The notes below the pieces were generated by a model. That model saw only the letters and a list, made by a program, of their open reading frames with translations. It was not told the origin of the DNA and searched no databases. Source: Magnetovibrio sp. (GTDB lineage Bacteria; Pseudomonadota; Alphaproteobacteria; Rhodospirillales; Magnetovibrionaceae). Taken from it: a stretch of 64,000 nt of DNA. Both the position numbers and the translations under genes were made by a program. The DNA lies in NCBI GenBank assembly GCA_028281525.1, contig JANQJR010000039.1:1-64000 (forward strand), given 5' to 3'. Shown here piece by piece: positions 26,229-35,222 of the stretch; within the stretch, counting starts at the first letter, position 1, and every line of letters begins with the position of its first letter.

Positions 26229-27248
26229 ATGAACAAAATTAAGGACGATCAACTTATTCTCGTTGTTGATGATGAAGAGACGGTGCGGGCCAACGTATCC
26301 GGCATGCTCCAGCGTGCCGGGTACCAGGTCGAGTGCGCGGAATGCGGGGCGGCCGCCTTTGCCTTTCTCACACATCAAACCCCGGATCTCATCTTGCTTG
26401 ATATCATGATGCCGGGCATGGACGGATTCGAAGTTCTGGAGGGGCTTGCCGAGTGCGGACACACCATGCCTGTCGTGATGTTTTCCGCTGCAGACGACGG
26501 GCAGAAAGCCATGGTTGGCCGAGCCTTTGGCCTTGGGGTCGTGGATTACGTCCATAAAACCAAGGACGGTTTGCGCGAATTGGTCATGCGGGTGGGCTTG
26601 CGCATTGGCCAACCCACTGTTGCACAGGTCGACGCGGCATGGATGGACGCACTCGACGCCGGCGCCCACTGGATCACGAGTCCGCTCGGACGCGCAAAGG
26701 AGTTGGCGAACGGCCTGTCTGACGGAAACCGAGTCTGCGCCGAGATCGATCAGGTCTCCCAGTATTATCGGGATGGCATGTTGTACGCCAAGCTCAAAAA
26801 CTTGCCGATGGGTCGGCAACCTGTTTCTCTCGCCGATTTGCTGAAGGAGATGCAGACCAACATGGCCGGGAGCCGTACCTTTATTTTGAGCGATCCGCGC
26901 TATCTGCGTGCAGAGATCTTTATACCCGGCAGCCATAGATTTCTGGCGGATGCGTTGGATAAAATTCTACGCCGGGCCGAGGAATACACGTCTGCGAACG
27001 CTACGATCACTTTGGATATCGCCGATGAGCAGGATTTTGTGAAGCTCGCCTTTTCATTTCCTGGGGAAATCGCGCCCGAGGTGCTCGCACAGTTGCTCGA
27101 CGACAAGCCGCACACCCAGGCGGGGGGGCGCAATTGCGGACTGCAATTGGCGATCGCCGCTTTGATTGCGCAAAAACACGGGGGTGAGCTTCTCTGCCAA
27201 TCGGAAAAGGGCAAAGCATGTTTCACCCTTTCCCTACCGAAAGAGTGA
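26229..27248 (+). CDS. REC protein with degenerate HATPase-like C-terminus
   Basis: 339 residues. REC at about 8-125 is complete: VVDDEET, Asp in DLILLDIMMPGMDGFE, Ser in MFSAAD and Lys in YVHKTK. The remainder ends in AGGRNCGLQLAIAALIAQKHGGELLCQS, which follows the layout of the G2 box and last strands of a histidine-kinase ATPase (GGTGLGLAIxxxIxxxHGGxL). No H-box and no N-box Asn with normal context were found. It is probably a non-catalytic kinase-like output that binds another kinase. It lies between an active REC-kinase and the HD-GYP gene in the same operon. Confidence 0.82.
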   Translation: MNKIKDDQLILVVDDEETVRANVSGMLQRAGYQVECAECGAAAFAFLTHQTPDLILLDIMMPGMDGFEVLEGLAECGHTMPVVMFSAADDGQKAMVGRAFGLGVVDYVHKTKDGLRELVMRVGLRIGQPTVAQVDAAWMDALDAGAHWITSPLGRAKELANGLSDGNRVCAEIDQVSQYYRDGMLYAKLKNLPMGRQPVSLADLLKEMQTNMAGSRTFILSDPRYLRAEIFIPGSHRFLADALDKILRRAEEYTSANATITLDIADEQDFVKLAFSFPGEIAPEVLAQLLDDKPHTQAGGRNCGLQLAIAALIAQKHGGELLCQSEKGKACFTLSLPKE

Positions 27249-27267
27249 GGTGGAGAGGGGCCAGGAA

Positions 27268-28275
27268 ATGGAGAATACGCAAAAAAAGAAGGGGCGCATT
27301 CTGGCCGTCGATGACGATGAGCACCTACGTGCTTCGTTGCGCTCGCAGCTTGTCCACGCTGGATACGAGGTGCAGGAGGCTGCGTCGGGGGAGGAAGCGT
27401 TGCGCCTCGCGCCGGCTTTGCAGCCCGATATCATTTTTTTGGATATGAACATGTCCGGCATCGATGGTGTCGAGACCTGCCGACGCCTCCGCCAAGATCC
27501 GGCCATGAATGTCGTCTACATCATCATGCTCACCGGCGCGGACGTCGAGGCGGAGAGCCTGGGCATCGGCGCCGACGACTACATCAAGAAGCCGTATCGC
27601 CCCGGTACGCTTCTTGCGCGCCTTGAAAGCGGCCTGCGCACCGTGGCGCACAACCGCAACATCATGGCTCGTGAAGAAGCGGCCTATTTGGAATTGGTCG
27701 GGCGATTGGTCACCGCCGCGGAGTTCCGCGATCCGGAGACCGGGATGCACATCCTGCGCATGAGCCATTATTCCCGGATCATCGCCGAGGAAATCGGTCT
27801 GCCGACCCAGCAATCCGACCTCATTCTCCGCGCGGCCCCCATGCATGACATCGGAAAGATCAGTACGCCCGATGAAATTCTCCTGGCGCCGAGAAAACTC
27901 GATGCGGAAGAATTCGAAATTATGAAGCTGCACGCCGTACATGGTTATGACATCTTAAAAGACAGCCCCTCGCCGCTTGTGCAAATGGGGGCCGAGATTG
28001 CTTACACACATCACGAAAAATGGGACGGATCGGGCTATCCCCGGGGATTGTGCGGCGATGATATTCCGCTTGTCGGGCGCATTGTCGCCGTTGCCGATGT
28101 TTTCGACGCACTCACCTCCAAACGGCCTTATAAGGAGGCCTGGGAAACAGATGCAGCCTTTGATTTTTTGCGCGCTCAAGTTGGTACTCATTTCGAACCA
28201 AGGTTGGTTGAAGCGTTTCTCCAGAATCAGTCGGAAGTTCTACGTATCCAAGCGCAACATGCGGACGAGAACTGA
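27268..28275 (+). CDS. REC-HD-GYP response regulator, cyclic-di-GMP phosphodiesterase
   Basis: 335 residues from ATG 27268 (gagaggggccagga upstream); 34 further codons are open upstream but overlap the previous gene. REC at about 10-125 with VDDDEH, Asp in DIIFLDMNMSGIDG and IKKPYRP. HD-GYP at about 150-330: HILRMSHYS, the MHDIGK metal ligands, HxxxG in LHAVHGYDIL, HHEKWDGSGYP with the GYP motif, and DVFDALTSKRPYK. All catalytic residues are present, so it should hydrolyse c-di-GMP to pGpG/GMP when phosphorylated. It closes the six-gene + strand operon. Confidence 0.93.
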   Translation: MENTQKKKGRILAVDDDEHLRASLRSQLVHAGYEVQEAASGEEALRLAPALQPDIIFLDMNMSGIDGVETCRRLRQDPAMNVVYIIMLTGADVEAESLGIGADDYIKKPYRPGTLLARLESGLRTVAHNRNIMAREEAAYLELVGRLVTAAEFRDPETGMHILRMSHYSRIIAEEIGLPTQQSDLILRAAPMHDIGKISTPDEILLAPRKLDAEEFEIMKLHAVHGYDILKDSPSPLVQMGAEIAYTHHEKWDGSGYPRGLCGDDIPLVGRIVAVADVFDALTSKRPYKEAWETDAAFDFLRAQVGTHFEPRLVEAFLQNQSEVLRIQAQHADEN

Positions 28276-28287
28276 TATTGGGCAACT

Positions 28288-28377
28288 CATCTTGTGATGT
28301 CGCATTTCATAATGTTTTCGACAAAGACTGTCGGTTTCCTTTTGGAATGTCGCGCAAAGCCGGTTTGGGGGGCGTTT
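28288..28377. repeat. dispersed degenerate repeat, copy B
   Basis: About 90 bases, from tcatcttgtgatgtcgcatt to gggggcgttt, closely match 38781-38870 with only about ten to fifteen changes; the right half also matches 185-234. It lies in the short gap between two convergent signalling operons. No shared open frame was found. Confidence 0.7.
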
Positions 28378-28443
28378 TTGCTCCAAGGCATACGTGAACT
28401 CATAAAACAACAAGCGCCCTTAGGTGCGTTTCAACGGTTTCGG

Positions 28444-31400
28444 TTAAGCGCTGTCTTCAATAGCACCTGTCCATGCATTCAGGTGTTCCGCAGCACGATT
28501 GAAATCCAAAGTCTGAAGATGCTCACCGACTTCGTTTAGTGGAGCAGGAATAGGACGCCCGGCGAACAGATCGCGGATTTTATCGAACTGTTCGCGCGCT
28601 TCTAAATCGTGCAGTTCGACCGATTTCCGTAAAGCATCGAGCCGTTTTGACAGTTCAACCTCTTCCGCCGCACTCAATGGCTCTTCGGAATATGTCGTGG
28701 GTTTGGTGTTGCTCAACTCATGCGTATTCAGGGACGAGATGGATTCAAGCACCTCCGTCATCGCCGTTTCAATCTTTCCCAGTAACATTTCAAGATTTCC
28801 GGTATTTCCGTTGGCGGCGGCATCCTCGAGTTCGGCTGCGGCGGCCTGAACCTTGTACGCAGCCGCCATAGCCGATGTGCCTTTAAGTTTGTGTGCGGTT
28901 TTTCCGACTGCGGCACCATCGTTGCGCGCGACGTCCCCTCGAAGATCGCTCAAATACGCAGGGCCCCACTTTGGAAACTCCATGAGAATTTTGAAAAAGG
29001 CTTGGCCATCTCCCTGCATCCGGCTGATTCCGTCCTGGAGATCGATTCCGGCGATACTGTCGGGAAATTCCGAATTTGTTGAAAAGCGTTTCGGCAAAAC
29101 CAGATCATTGTCCCCCGCGCCAAGCCATTTTGTTACGACCCGCCACAGTTCGACCAAGGCAACGGGCTTGGTGACATGATCGTTCATGCCGGCGGCATAG
29201 CAGGCCAGGCGATGTTCATCCATGGCGTGCGCGGTGATCGCAATGATGGGCAGGTCCGAATGGGTTTCGCGAATCAGGCGGGTGGCTTCGTAGCCGTCCA
29301 TTTTTGGCATCTGTACGTCCATCAGGACGATATCGTAGTTTTCACGGTTTACATCATTGACGCGGTCCACGGCGTCCCGGCCATTGTCGACGACATCGAC
29401 AACCAAACCCCATTTCCCCAAGTTCTCAAGCATGACCTCTTGGCTCAAAACAGTGTCTTCGGCCAACAAGACCCTGGCGCCTTGTATGCGTTTCATCGCC
29501 TCTTGCGTGAAGGCGGGGACAACGGTTTGTTCGATCTCATCTTGGGCCGCCAATGCGAACGGCAGTGTGAATCGGAACGTGCTGCCGACTCCCGGTTCAC
29601 TTTCGACCCCGATTTCGCCCCCCATCATTTCCACCAACCAGCGGCAGATCGCCAATCCCAAACCTGTGCCGCCGAAACGCCGGGTGATCGAGGTGTCGAC
29701 TTGGGAGAATTTCTCGAACAGCTTGGCCTGGTCCTTCGCGGCGATCCCGATGCCGGTATCGTGCACAAGAAATTCCAGATCGGTCCTGCCCGGTCCACCA
29801 TTTTGCCGGCGGATCGACAGTTTGACGTGTCCCGTATCGGTAAATTTGACCGCATTGCCTGTGAGGTTGGTCAGAATTTGGCTCAAACGGGCGGGGTCGC
29901 CTTTGAGGTACCTGGGGACGTCATCGGCCGTATCGACGCTGAACGTTAAACCTTTTTGAGAGGCATTGATCGCCGCAACGCTCTTGATCTGCTCCACGAC
30001 GGCATCGAGATCAAACGGAATAAGGTCTATATTCAGTTTTCCCGCTTCGATCTTCGAGAAGTCCAAAATGTCGTCAATGACGCCGAGCAACGAATGGGCG
30101 GACATGTTCGTCTTTTCCAGATAGTTGCGTTGCTTGTCCGTCAGGTGCGTGCCCAACACCAGATTGGAAAGGCCCAAAATGGCGTTCAACGGCGTTCTGA
30201 TTTCGTGGCTCATGTTGGCGAGGAATTCGCTTTTGGCGCGGTTGGATGCCTCGGCCTCTTCCCGGGCGTGCTGGATGTTCTGCTCGTAGGTTTTTCGCTC
30301 CGTGATATCCCGGACGACGAATGCCACACGTTTGTTGGGCAGGGGCGAAATACGGCTGTCGAACCAGAGCTCCGAGCCGTCGATCTCCATTGAATACAGG
30401 AGCGAAACCGGTTCTCCGGTTTTGATGCATTCTTGAATGGATCCCAAAAAGCGGTCTGCGGTGTCCTGGGGAAAGATCTCATGAAGAGTTTTACCCAATA
30501 GCTCTTCCTTGGGGCGCGGCAACAGGTTTTGTGAAACCGTGGATATTTTGTGATACCGTCCTTCCCAATCCAGAACGAGGACCAGGTCCGCCATCCGGTC
30601 AAGCAGGGCCAGCTCTTCTTCCGTGCGTTTGCGTTCCGTGACGTCGCGGTCCGTGCCGCGATATCCCAAAAGCGAATTGTCCTCGCCAAAAACCGGCGTT
30701 CCGCTGGTTTCCATCACCAGCAGATGGCCGTCCTTGTGGCGGTTCTTATTTTCCACCTGCTCAAACGAACTTGCGGAGGTTAAAGCTTTGGCGAAAAGCG
30801 CGCCGACACGTTTCGCTTCATCCGGGGGCATGATGTCGAAAGGAGTTTTGCCGATCAACTCGCTTGGCTCGTAGCCCAGGATATCTTTGACCTTCGGGCT
30901 GACGTACGTGTACCGGCCGTCGGCGTCGATTTCCCAGATCCAGTCATTGAGGTTTTCCACCAATGTGCGGAAACGGTCTTCGCTTTTGAGAAGCCGGTCG
31001 TCGATGACTTTGTTTACCGCAGCCAGCTTCCTATTCCAGAACACAAATATGAGAATGACGGCGCTGCCCCCTGCCATCACTTTCCAGAGCAAGGTGTAGT
31101 CCAGCGCGGTCTCATAGGTTACGGCGACCCACTTGTCGATCAGGGTCTTCATTTCTTTATCGCTGAACGAAGCGATGGTTTTGTCCAAAATGGAAAGCAG
31201 TTCGGGTTTTTCCCCCTTACGCAATGCCATGGCGAGATCAAGGGAGATGTCGAAACGGCCACCGATCTTGAGGTTGGGCATGCCTTCCCCACGAATTACA
31301 TAACTGATCGAAGCGACGGTATCGACAAAACCGAACAACTCACCGGCTTCAACGCGCTTCAAGCCGTCGACGACATTCTCGACCTCTTGAACTTTTAAAT

Positions 31401-33468
31401 TGGGGTAGCGTTCGTGTATCAGGTCAGCATGTGCGTAACCTTTGACCACGCCTATGGTCTTGCCCTGGATGTCTTCGATGTTTTCGATAAAGCGCTCCTC
31501 GGACCGAAGCGCAATGACCAGTGGGAATTCCAGGTGCGGGCGGGTGAAGTCCAACCATTCGCGGCGTGGGCCGGTCGGCGCTGCGGCTGAGAGGATATCG
31601 CAGGATCCTTGCTTGATTTCATTCAGGGTGTGCGTCCAGGATGCCGTGGGATGAAGGCGGAAGGGCACGCCAATCCGATCACTCGCCATTTGCACGAAAT
31701 CGGCCATGATCCCTTCGACGCCTCCGGCTTCGTTGATGCGTTCATAAGGCATCCAATTGGGATCGACGCAAAAGGTTATAGCTTGTTGTTTGGCAAGCCA
31801 TGTTTTTTCTGCCTCAGAAAAGACGACCCTTGGCGCCGTGTCCGTCTCTCCGGCGTGTATCCACTGTTTGATCCAGCTTGCGCGTTCTTCTTGGGTCACC
31901 TGGTTGAGGGCCTTGACCATGATGCTGTGAAAAATGGGCCAATCCTTGCGCACGGCGGCATACAGGTCGTTGTCGCGAATATCGAGATAACGAAACGTCG
32001 GATATGCGGCTATTTTGAGATTGGGCAGGGCATTGGCGTCGATGTGATAGGACAGCAGCGCGGCACTTTCTACCACCGCGTCCGCCTCGCCGACCACAAT
32101 GGCCTTCAAGGCATCCAATGCGTTTTGAATGGGCGCGCCGTTGATCTCGTGCACCATGATCACGTTTGGAACTTCTTGCGGAAGCGTTTCGCTCAGGGCG
32201 TAATATTTGGGCAGGGCGACCCGGCGGCCTTCCAGGTCGGAAAGTTTGCGGATTTCTTGCTCATCCTTGCGGGTGATGATCGCAGGCGGATTGTTGAAAT
32301 AGGACTGGGTGAACAGCGCGAAATTCTTGCGTGATTCCGTTTTTGCAATAGCGCTCATCACGTCGATGCCGCCCTTGTGGTCGGGATTTCGAAACCGTTC
32401 CAGCAGTTCTTTCCATGTCAGACCGTTGACGTATTCGAACCGGACGCCAATGATCTCGGCCACGCGGTTCATCAAATCAATGGAATACCCGGCTGGCTCG
32501 CCATCTTCGACAAAATCGAACGGCGGCCAGTCCATTTCGTTGCTGACGCGAATGACAGGATGATCGAGCAGCCATTGCTGCTCTTCCCAGGTGAGTGGGA
32601 GCGCGGGGCCCATTTTGTTTCCAAACCACTTGTCTTGCAGTGGTTGCAACTCACTCGGCGTAAGGAAATGCAATTCTTTTTGCATGAGGCCAAGCAAAAT
32701 GGGCCAATCGCTGCGAACGCCAATGGACAGTTCTTGTTTAATATCCGTAACGGCCTGCTTTAAGGCGGAATGAAAGTGTACGCCGACGAGGGTGTGGGTT
32801 GAAATCAGGTAATCCGCGATGACTTTGGTGAGGACGATACCGTCAGCCGTGCCATTCGACACGAGTTTCAATCCCTCCAGCGCATTGTCGACAAAAATGA
32901 CATTTATATCCGGATATTTGTTTTTGATGCGGTCCGAAAAGGCATGCCCTTTTTGCAGAGCAATATCATAGCCGCCCATGTCTTGCAGCGAGCGGGTGTC
33001 TTTCAGCCTGTCTGAAACGTACAGTGCCTCCCGTATCGACATGTACGGTTCAGTGAAAGACAGATAGCGGCGTCTTTCCGGTGTATTGATAACCACTGGG
33101 AAAAGATCGATCTCACGTTTCTTTGCTTTTTCCAGCAATTCGTCCCACGAGTGTCCGTTGACGAATTCGATCTTCAAACCAATTTTCTTGGCCAACAGTC
33201 CGATCAGGTCGATGGAATACCCATGCGGCTTTCCATTTTGAACGAAATCCAGCGGCGGCCAGTCCATCTCGTTGGCAACGCGAATGACCGGATGGTTTTT
33301 GACCCACTGGCGTTCCGCCTCGGTCAGGTGAATGGCATGGTCGGAATGGACGACGTCTTGCGCCTTTGCGAAGCCCGCCGGAAACCAGGCAAGCAGAAGC
33401 ACCAGAAGTAGCGTCTTAAAGCGTCCGGTCATATTCCCGGCCATATTCCACGTATTCCGCAACGCCAT
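28444..33468 (-). CDS. giant hybrid histidine kinase with three tandem SBP_bac_3 sensors (BvgS/EvgS-like)
   Basis: 1674 residues. After a signal anchor (about residues 16-36) come three amino-acid-binding-type periplasmic domains at roughly 45-285, 295-550 and 560-790. The first two open with near-identical HPVIRVANEMDWPP/HPVIRVSNEMDWPP segments; the third is divergent. Then TM about 797-815, two PAS domains (about 830-955 and 960-1070), HisKA (His about 1087 in ANMSHEIRTPLNAI), HATPase (NLTGNAVKFTDTG, GTGLGLAI), REC (Asp in DIVLMDVQMPKMDG, about 1383) and Hpt (His about 1527 in TAHKLKGTSA). BvgS and EvgS carry two such sensor domains. The output is probably one of the three regulators encoded just upstream. 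Several in-frame ATGs exist within the first 13 codons; the one at 33432 is also plausible. Confidence 0.92.
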   Translation of the reverse strand: MALRNTWNMAGNMTGRFKTLLLVLLLAWFPAGFAKAQDVVHSDHAIHLTEAERQWVKNHPVIRVANEMDWPPLDFVQNGKPHGYSIDLIGLLAKKIGLKIEFVNGHSWDELLEKAKKREIDLFPVVINTPERRRYLSFTEPYMSIREALYVSDRLKDTRSLQDMGGYDIALQKGHAFSDRIKNKYPDINVIFVDNALEGLKLVSNGTADGIVLTKVIADYLISTHTLVGVHFHSALKQAVTDIKQELSIGVRSDWPILLGLMQKELHFLTPSELQPLQDKWFGNKMGPALPLTWEEQQWLLDHPVIRVSNEMDWPPFDFVEDGEPAGYSIDLMNRVAEIIGVRFEYVNGLTWKELLERFRNPDHKGGIDVMSAIAKTESRKNFALFTQSYFNNPPAIITRKDEQEIRKLSDLEGRRVALPKYYALSETLPQEVPNVIMVHEINGAPIQNALDALKAIVVGEADAVVESAALLSYHIDANALPNLKIAAYPTFRYLDIRDNDLYAAVRKDWPIFHSIMVKALNQVTQEERASWIKQWIHAGETDTAPRVVFSEAEKTWLAKQQAITFCVDPNWMPYERINEAGGVEGIMADFVQMASDRIGVPFRLHPTASWTHTLNEIKQGSCDILSAAAPTGPRREWLDFTRPHLEFPLVIALRSEERFIENIEDIQGKTIGVVKGYAHADLIHERYPNLKVQEVENVVDGLKRVEAGELFGFVDTVASISYVIRGEGMPNLKIGGRFDISLDLAMALRKGEKPELLSILDKTIASFSDKEMKTLIDKWVAVTYETALDYTLLWKVMAGGSAVILIFVFWNRKLAAVNKVIDDRLLKSEDRFRTLVENLNDWIWEIDADGRYTYVSPKVKDILGYEPSELIGKTPFDIMPPDEAKRVGALFAKALTSASSFEQVENKNRHKDGHLLVMETSGTPVFGEDNSLLGYRGTDRDVTERKRTEEELALLDRMADLVLVLDWEGRYHKISTVSQNLLPRPKEELLGKTLHEIFPQDTADRFLGSIQECIKTGEPVSLLYSMEIDGSELWFDSRISPLPNKRVAFVVRDITERKTYEQNIQHAREEAEASNRAKSEFLANMSHEIRTPLNAILGLSNLVLGTHLTDKQRNYLEKTNMSAHSLLGVIDDILDFSKIEAGKLNIDLIPFDLDAVVEQIKSVAAINASQKGLTFSVDTADDVPRYLKGDPARLSQILTNLTGNAVKFTDTGHVKLSIRRQNGGPGRTDLEFLVHDTGIGIAAKDQAKLFEKFSQVDTSITRRFGGTGLGLAICRWLVEMMGGEIGVESEPGVGSTFRFTLPFALAAQDEIEQTVVPAFTQEAMKRIQGARVLLAEDTVLSQEVMLENLGKWGLVVDVVDNGRDAVDRVNDVNRENYDIVLMDVQMPKMDGYEATRLIRETHSDLPIIAITAHAMDEHRLACYAAGMNDHVTKPVALVELWRVVTKWLGAGDNDLVLPKRFSTNSEFPDSIAGIDLQDGISRMQGDGQAFFKILMEFPKWGPAYLSDLRGDVARNDGAAVGKTAHKLKGTSAMAAAYKVQAAAAELEDAAANGNTGNLEMLLGKIETAMTEVLESISSLNTHELSNTKPTTYSEEPLSAAEEVELSKRLDALRKSVELHDLEAREQFDKIRDLFAGRPIPAPLNEVGEHLQTLDFNRAAEHLNAWTGAIEDSA

Positions 33469-33509
33469 GACAACGGCGTTGCACCGGTTTATCCGGTTTC
33501 CTGAAAGCT

Positions 33510-34202
33510 TTAAACGTAAGCCGTATTCTTGATGACGACAAATTCAAAACCTGTAAGGTCCGATAACTCGCCCAGTCGGCTGATCAGATGTTGGGTCAAC
33601 GAAGTTCCTGCCGTCAACAAAGTATTGCCGCGAGACGTGCGGATGTCACGTGCCAAAACATTGCCGGGCTCCAATTCATCCCACCTGACGGTGACGGTGT
33701 GATTCGGCAACGGTTTTTCTTGAGGACTTGTATCGTTCACGTTTTCCGTAAGATTGGTGGGAATGACCTGATAGGCTTGTGGGGCGCGGACAACCGGCTG
33801 CACTGGAACGAGAGCCGCCCAGATTTTTTCCGCGACCGCATGCTGGGAGCTCGGTTTTAGAAGAAAACCGTCACAATCAAACGCAAGAGCGGAACCCAAC
33901 ATCCGCTCATCCCCGGTACTTGTCAAAACGATGACGGGCAGGTCCCGGCGCACGCCGGCTTGGCCGGTCCGAACGGCTTTGAGAAACTCCAGTCCGTTGA
34001 CGGGTTCCATATGGATATCGAGCAGAACAACGTCGACATCGATCCCTCTCAGCACATTGAGCGCCTCGCCGCCGTCCTTGGCTTTGTGGATGTGCTGAAT
34101 GCCGGTCATATCCAAAAGTTTTTGGATATAGTCCCGCGCGAAAACGTCGTCATCGACGATCAAGACGCGTGTTGTGTTGCTGACTAAGTAGGAATTTTTC
34201 AT
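33510..34202 (-). CDS. REC protein with HD-GYP-associated-like C-terminal domain
   Basis: 230 residues from ATG 34202 (gggagtggag upstream; an in-frame GTG lies 9 bases earlier). REC at about 10-130: VDDDVFARDY, Asp in DVVLLDIHMEPVNGLEFLKAV, TSTGD, LLKPS. The C-terminal 60 residues contain ELEPGNVLARDI followed by RGNTLLTAGTSLTQHLISRL, a pattern found before HD-GYP domains (LxPGMxLARDVxxxxGxLLLxAGxxLTxxxIxxL); here it stands without the enzyme. It is a paralogue of the next gene and lies 41 bases before the giant kinase in the same orientation. Confidence 0.85.
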   Translation of the reverse strand: MKNSYLVSNTTRVLIVDDDVFARDYIQKLLDMTGIQHIHKAKDGGEALNVLRGIDVDVVLLDIHMEPVNGLEFLKAVRTGQAGVRRDLPVIVLTSTGDERMLGSALAFDCDGFLLKPSSQHAVAEKIWAALVPVQPVVRAPQAYQVIPTNLTENVNDTSPQEKPLPNHTVTVRWDELEPGNVLARDIRTSRGNTLLTAGTSLTQHLISRLGELSDLTGFEFVVIKNTAYV

Positions 34203-34316
34203 GGGCTCCACTCCCGATACATTTCGCCATTGCTTTTATCGATACCGCAATGTGCAGTTTTTTTGCCGGTCAAAAGCGGGCGATCGAGAAGCCGACCGCC
34301 CGTCTTTAATCTTCCA

Positions 34317-35114
34317 TTACCGTGGACGGCGAACTTTCAAGGTCCAATGATCATTGGCGCCCGGCAGGCGCTGAAGGTCATGAATGTGCATGCCGTTGAG
34401 GCGGGTTCCTGCATTGAGAAGCATAAAGCCATCCGAAGTGTACAGCGGTTCCTGCAACACATCGCCTGCGGTCAAGTTATGCGTCTTGACGACTGTGTGT
34501 TGTTCACCGCGGTTCTGTGTCACAGGGCGGTTCCAGTCGTCGTTGTCTGGAGGCGCACGGTCGTAATCGATGAATGGAGGGAAGACCGTCTCATCCTCTT
34601 CCCCGCTCAAACCCCGCGGTGTCTCGGAGAGCCAGGATTTGATCTTCGCCATAATCCCGTTTTCGGCCTTTGCAGTCTCTAGGTCGGGCAGTACGGTCTG
34701 GCTGTATGCGCGAACCGGACGGGGGGAGATTTGCCGGTGCAGAACGTTGAGGATATTGTTCGCGACCTGCTTGGTGGACGCGGGCTTGGTTAAAAAGGCG
34801 CTGCAATCCAGTCTTCCGGCGGCATTGACCACCGCAATATTTTTGTTGATCGTCATCATGATCACCGGAAGATTCCGGGGTGCGGCTGTAAGGCCCATGC
34901 GCACGGCTTTTAGAAACTCCAATCCGTTTACCGGGGCCATGTTGACGTCGAGAAAGACCAAGTCCACGTCATGCCGTTTGACTTGATCGCGCGCCTCATG
35001 GCCATTGGCGGCCTCATAGACCGACGTGATTCCGATCTTATTCAAAAGATCGCAAACGTACTCCCGGGCGAGGGAGTCATCGTCGATGACAAGAGCGCTG
35101 TTTGGGCTTCTCAT
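34317..35114 (-). CDS. REC protein, paralogue of its downstream neighbour
   Basis: 265 residues from ATG 35114; the open frame also allows TTG 35120. REC at about 7-125: VIDDDSLAREYV, Asp in DLVFLDVNMAPVNGLEFLKAV (the last nine residues are identical to those of the gene at 33510), MTINK, LTKPA. A linker with acidic and Pro-rich stretches leads to the same small C-terminal domain (NLTAGDVLQEPLYTSDG...LLNAGTRLNG). The two look like a tandem duplication followed by divergence of the linker. Direct repeats at 35180-35210 sit in its promoter region. Confidence 0.83.
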   Translation of the reverse strand: MRSPNSALVIDDDSLAREYVCDLLNKIGITSVYEAANGHEARDQVKRHDVDLVFLDVNMAPVNGLEFLKAVRMGLTAAPRNLPVIMMTINKNIAVVNAAGRLDCSAFLTKPASTKQVANNILNVLHRQISPRPVRAYSQTVLPDLETAKAENGIMAKIKSWLSETPRGLSGEEDETVFPPFIDYDRAPPDNDDWNRPVTQNRGEQHTVVKTHNLTAGDVLQEPLYTSDGFMLLNAGTRLNGMHIHDLQRLPGANDHWTLKVRRPR

Positions 35115-35179
35115 GGTCAAACGGCCTCACTGAACTAAATGGTCGTGAAGGTCAGTGTAACGGCGCGCTTTTGCAAAGA

Positions 35180-35210
35180 TGTAAATCGGACTGTGAACGG
35201 ATTGTAAACC
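35180..35210. promoter_or_regulatory. direct-repeat regulator site 1
   Basis: Three half-sites with a spacing of about 11-12 bases: tgtaaat (35180), tgtgaac (35192) and tgtaaac (35203). The 19 bases tgtgaacggattgtaaacc recur almost exactly, inverted, at 36013-36032. Head-to-tail half-sites one helical turn apart are typical of OmpR/PhoB-type regulators, and one is encoded immediately next to it. It would control the REC gene starting at 35114. Confidence 0.6.
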
Positions 35211-35222
35211 TGGGGGCGTCGC

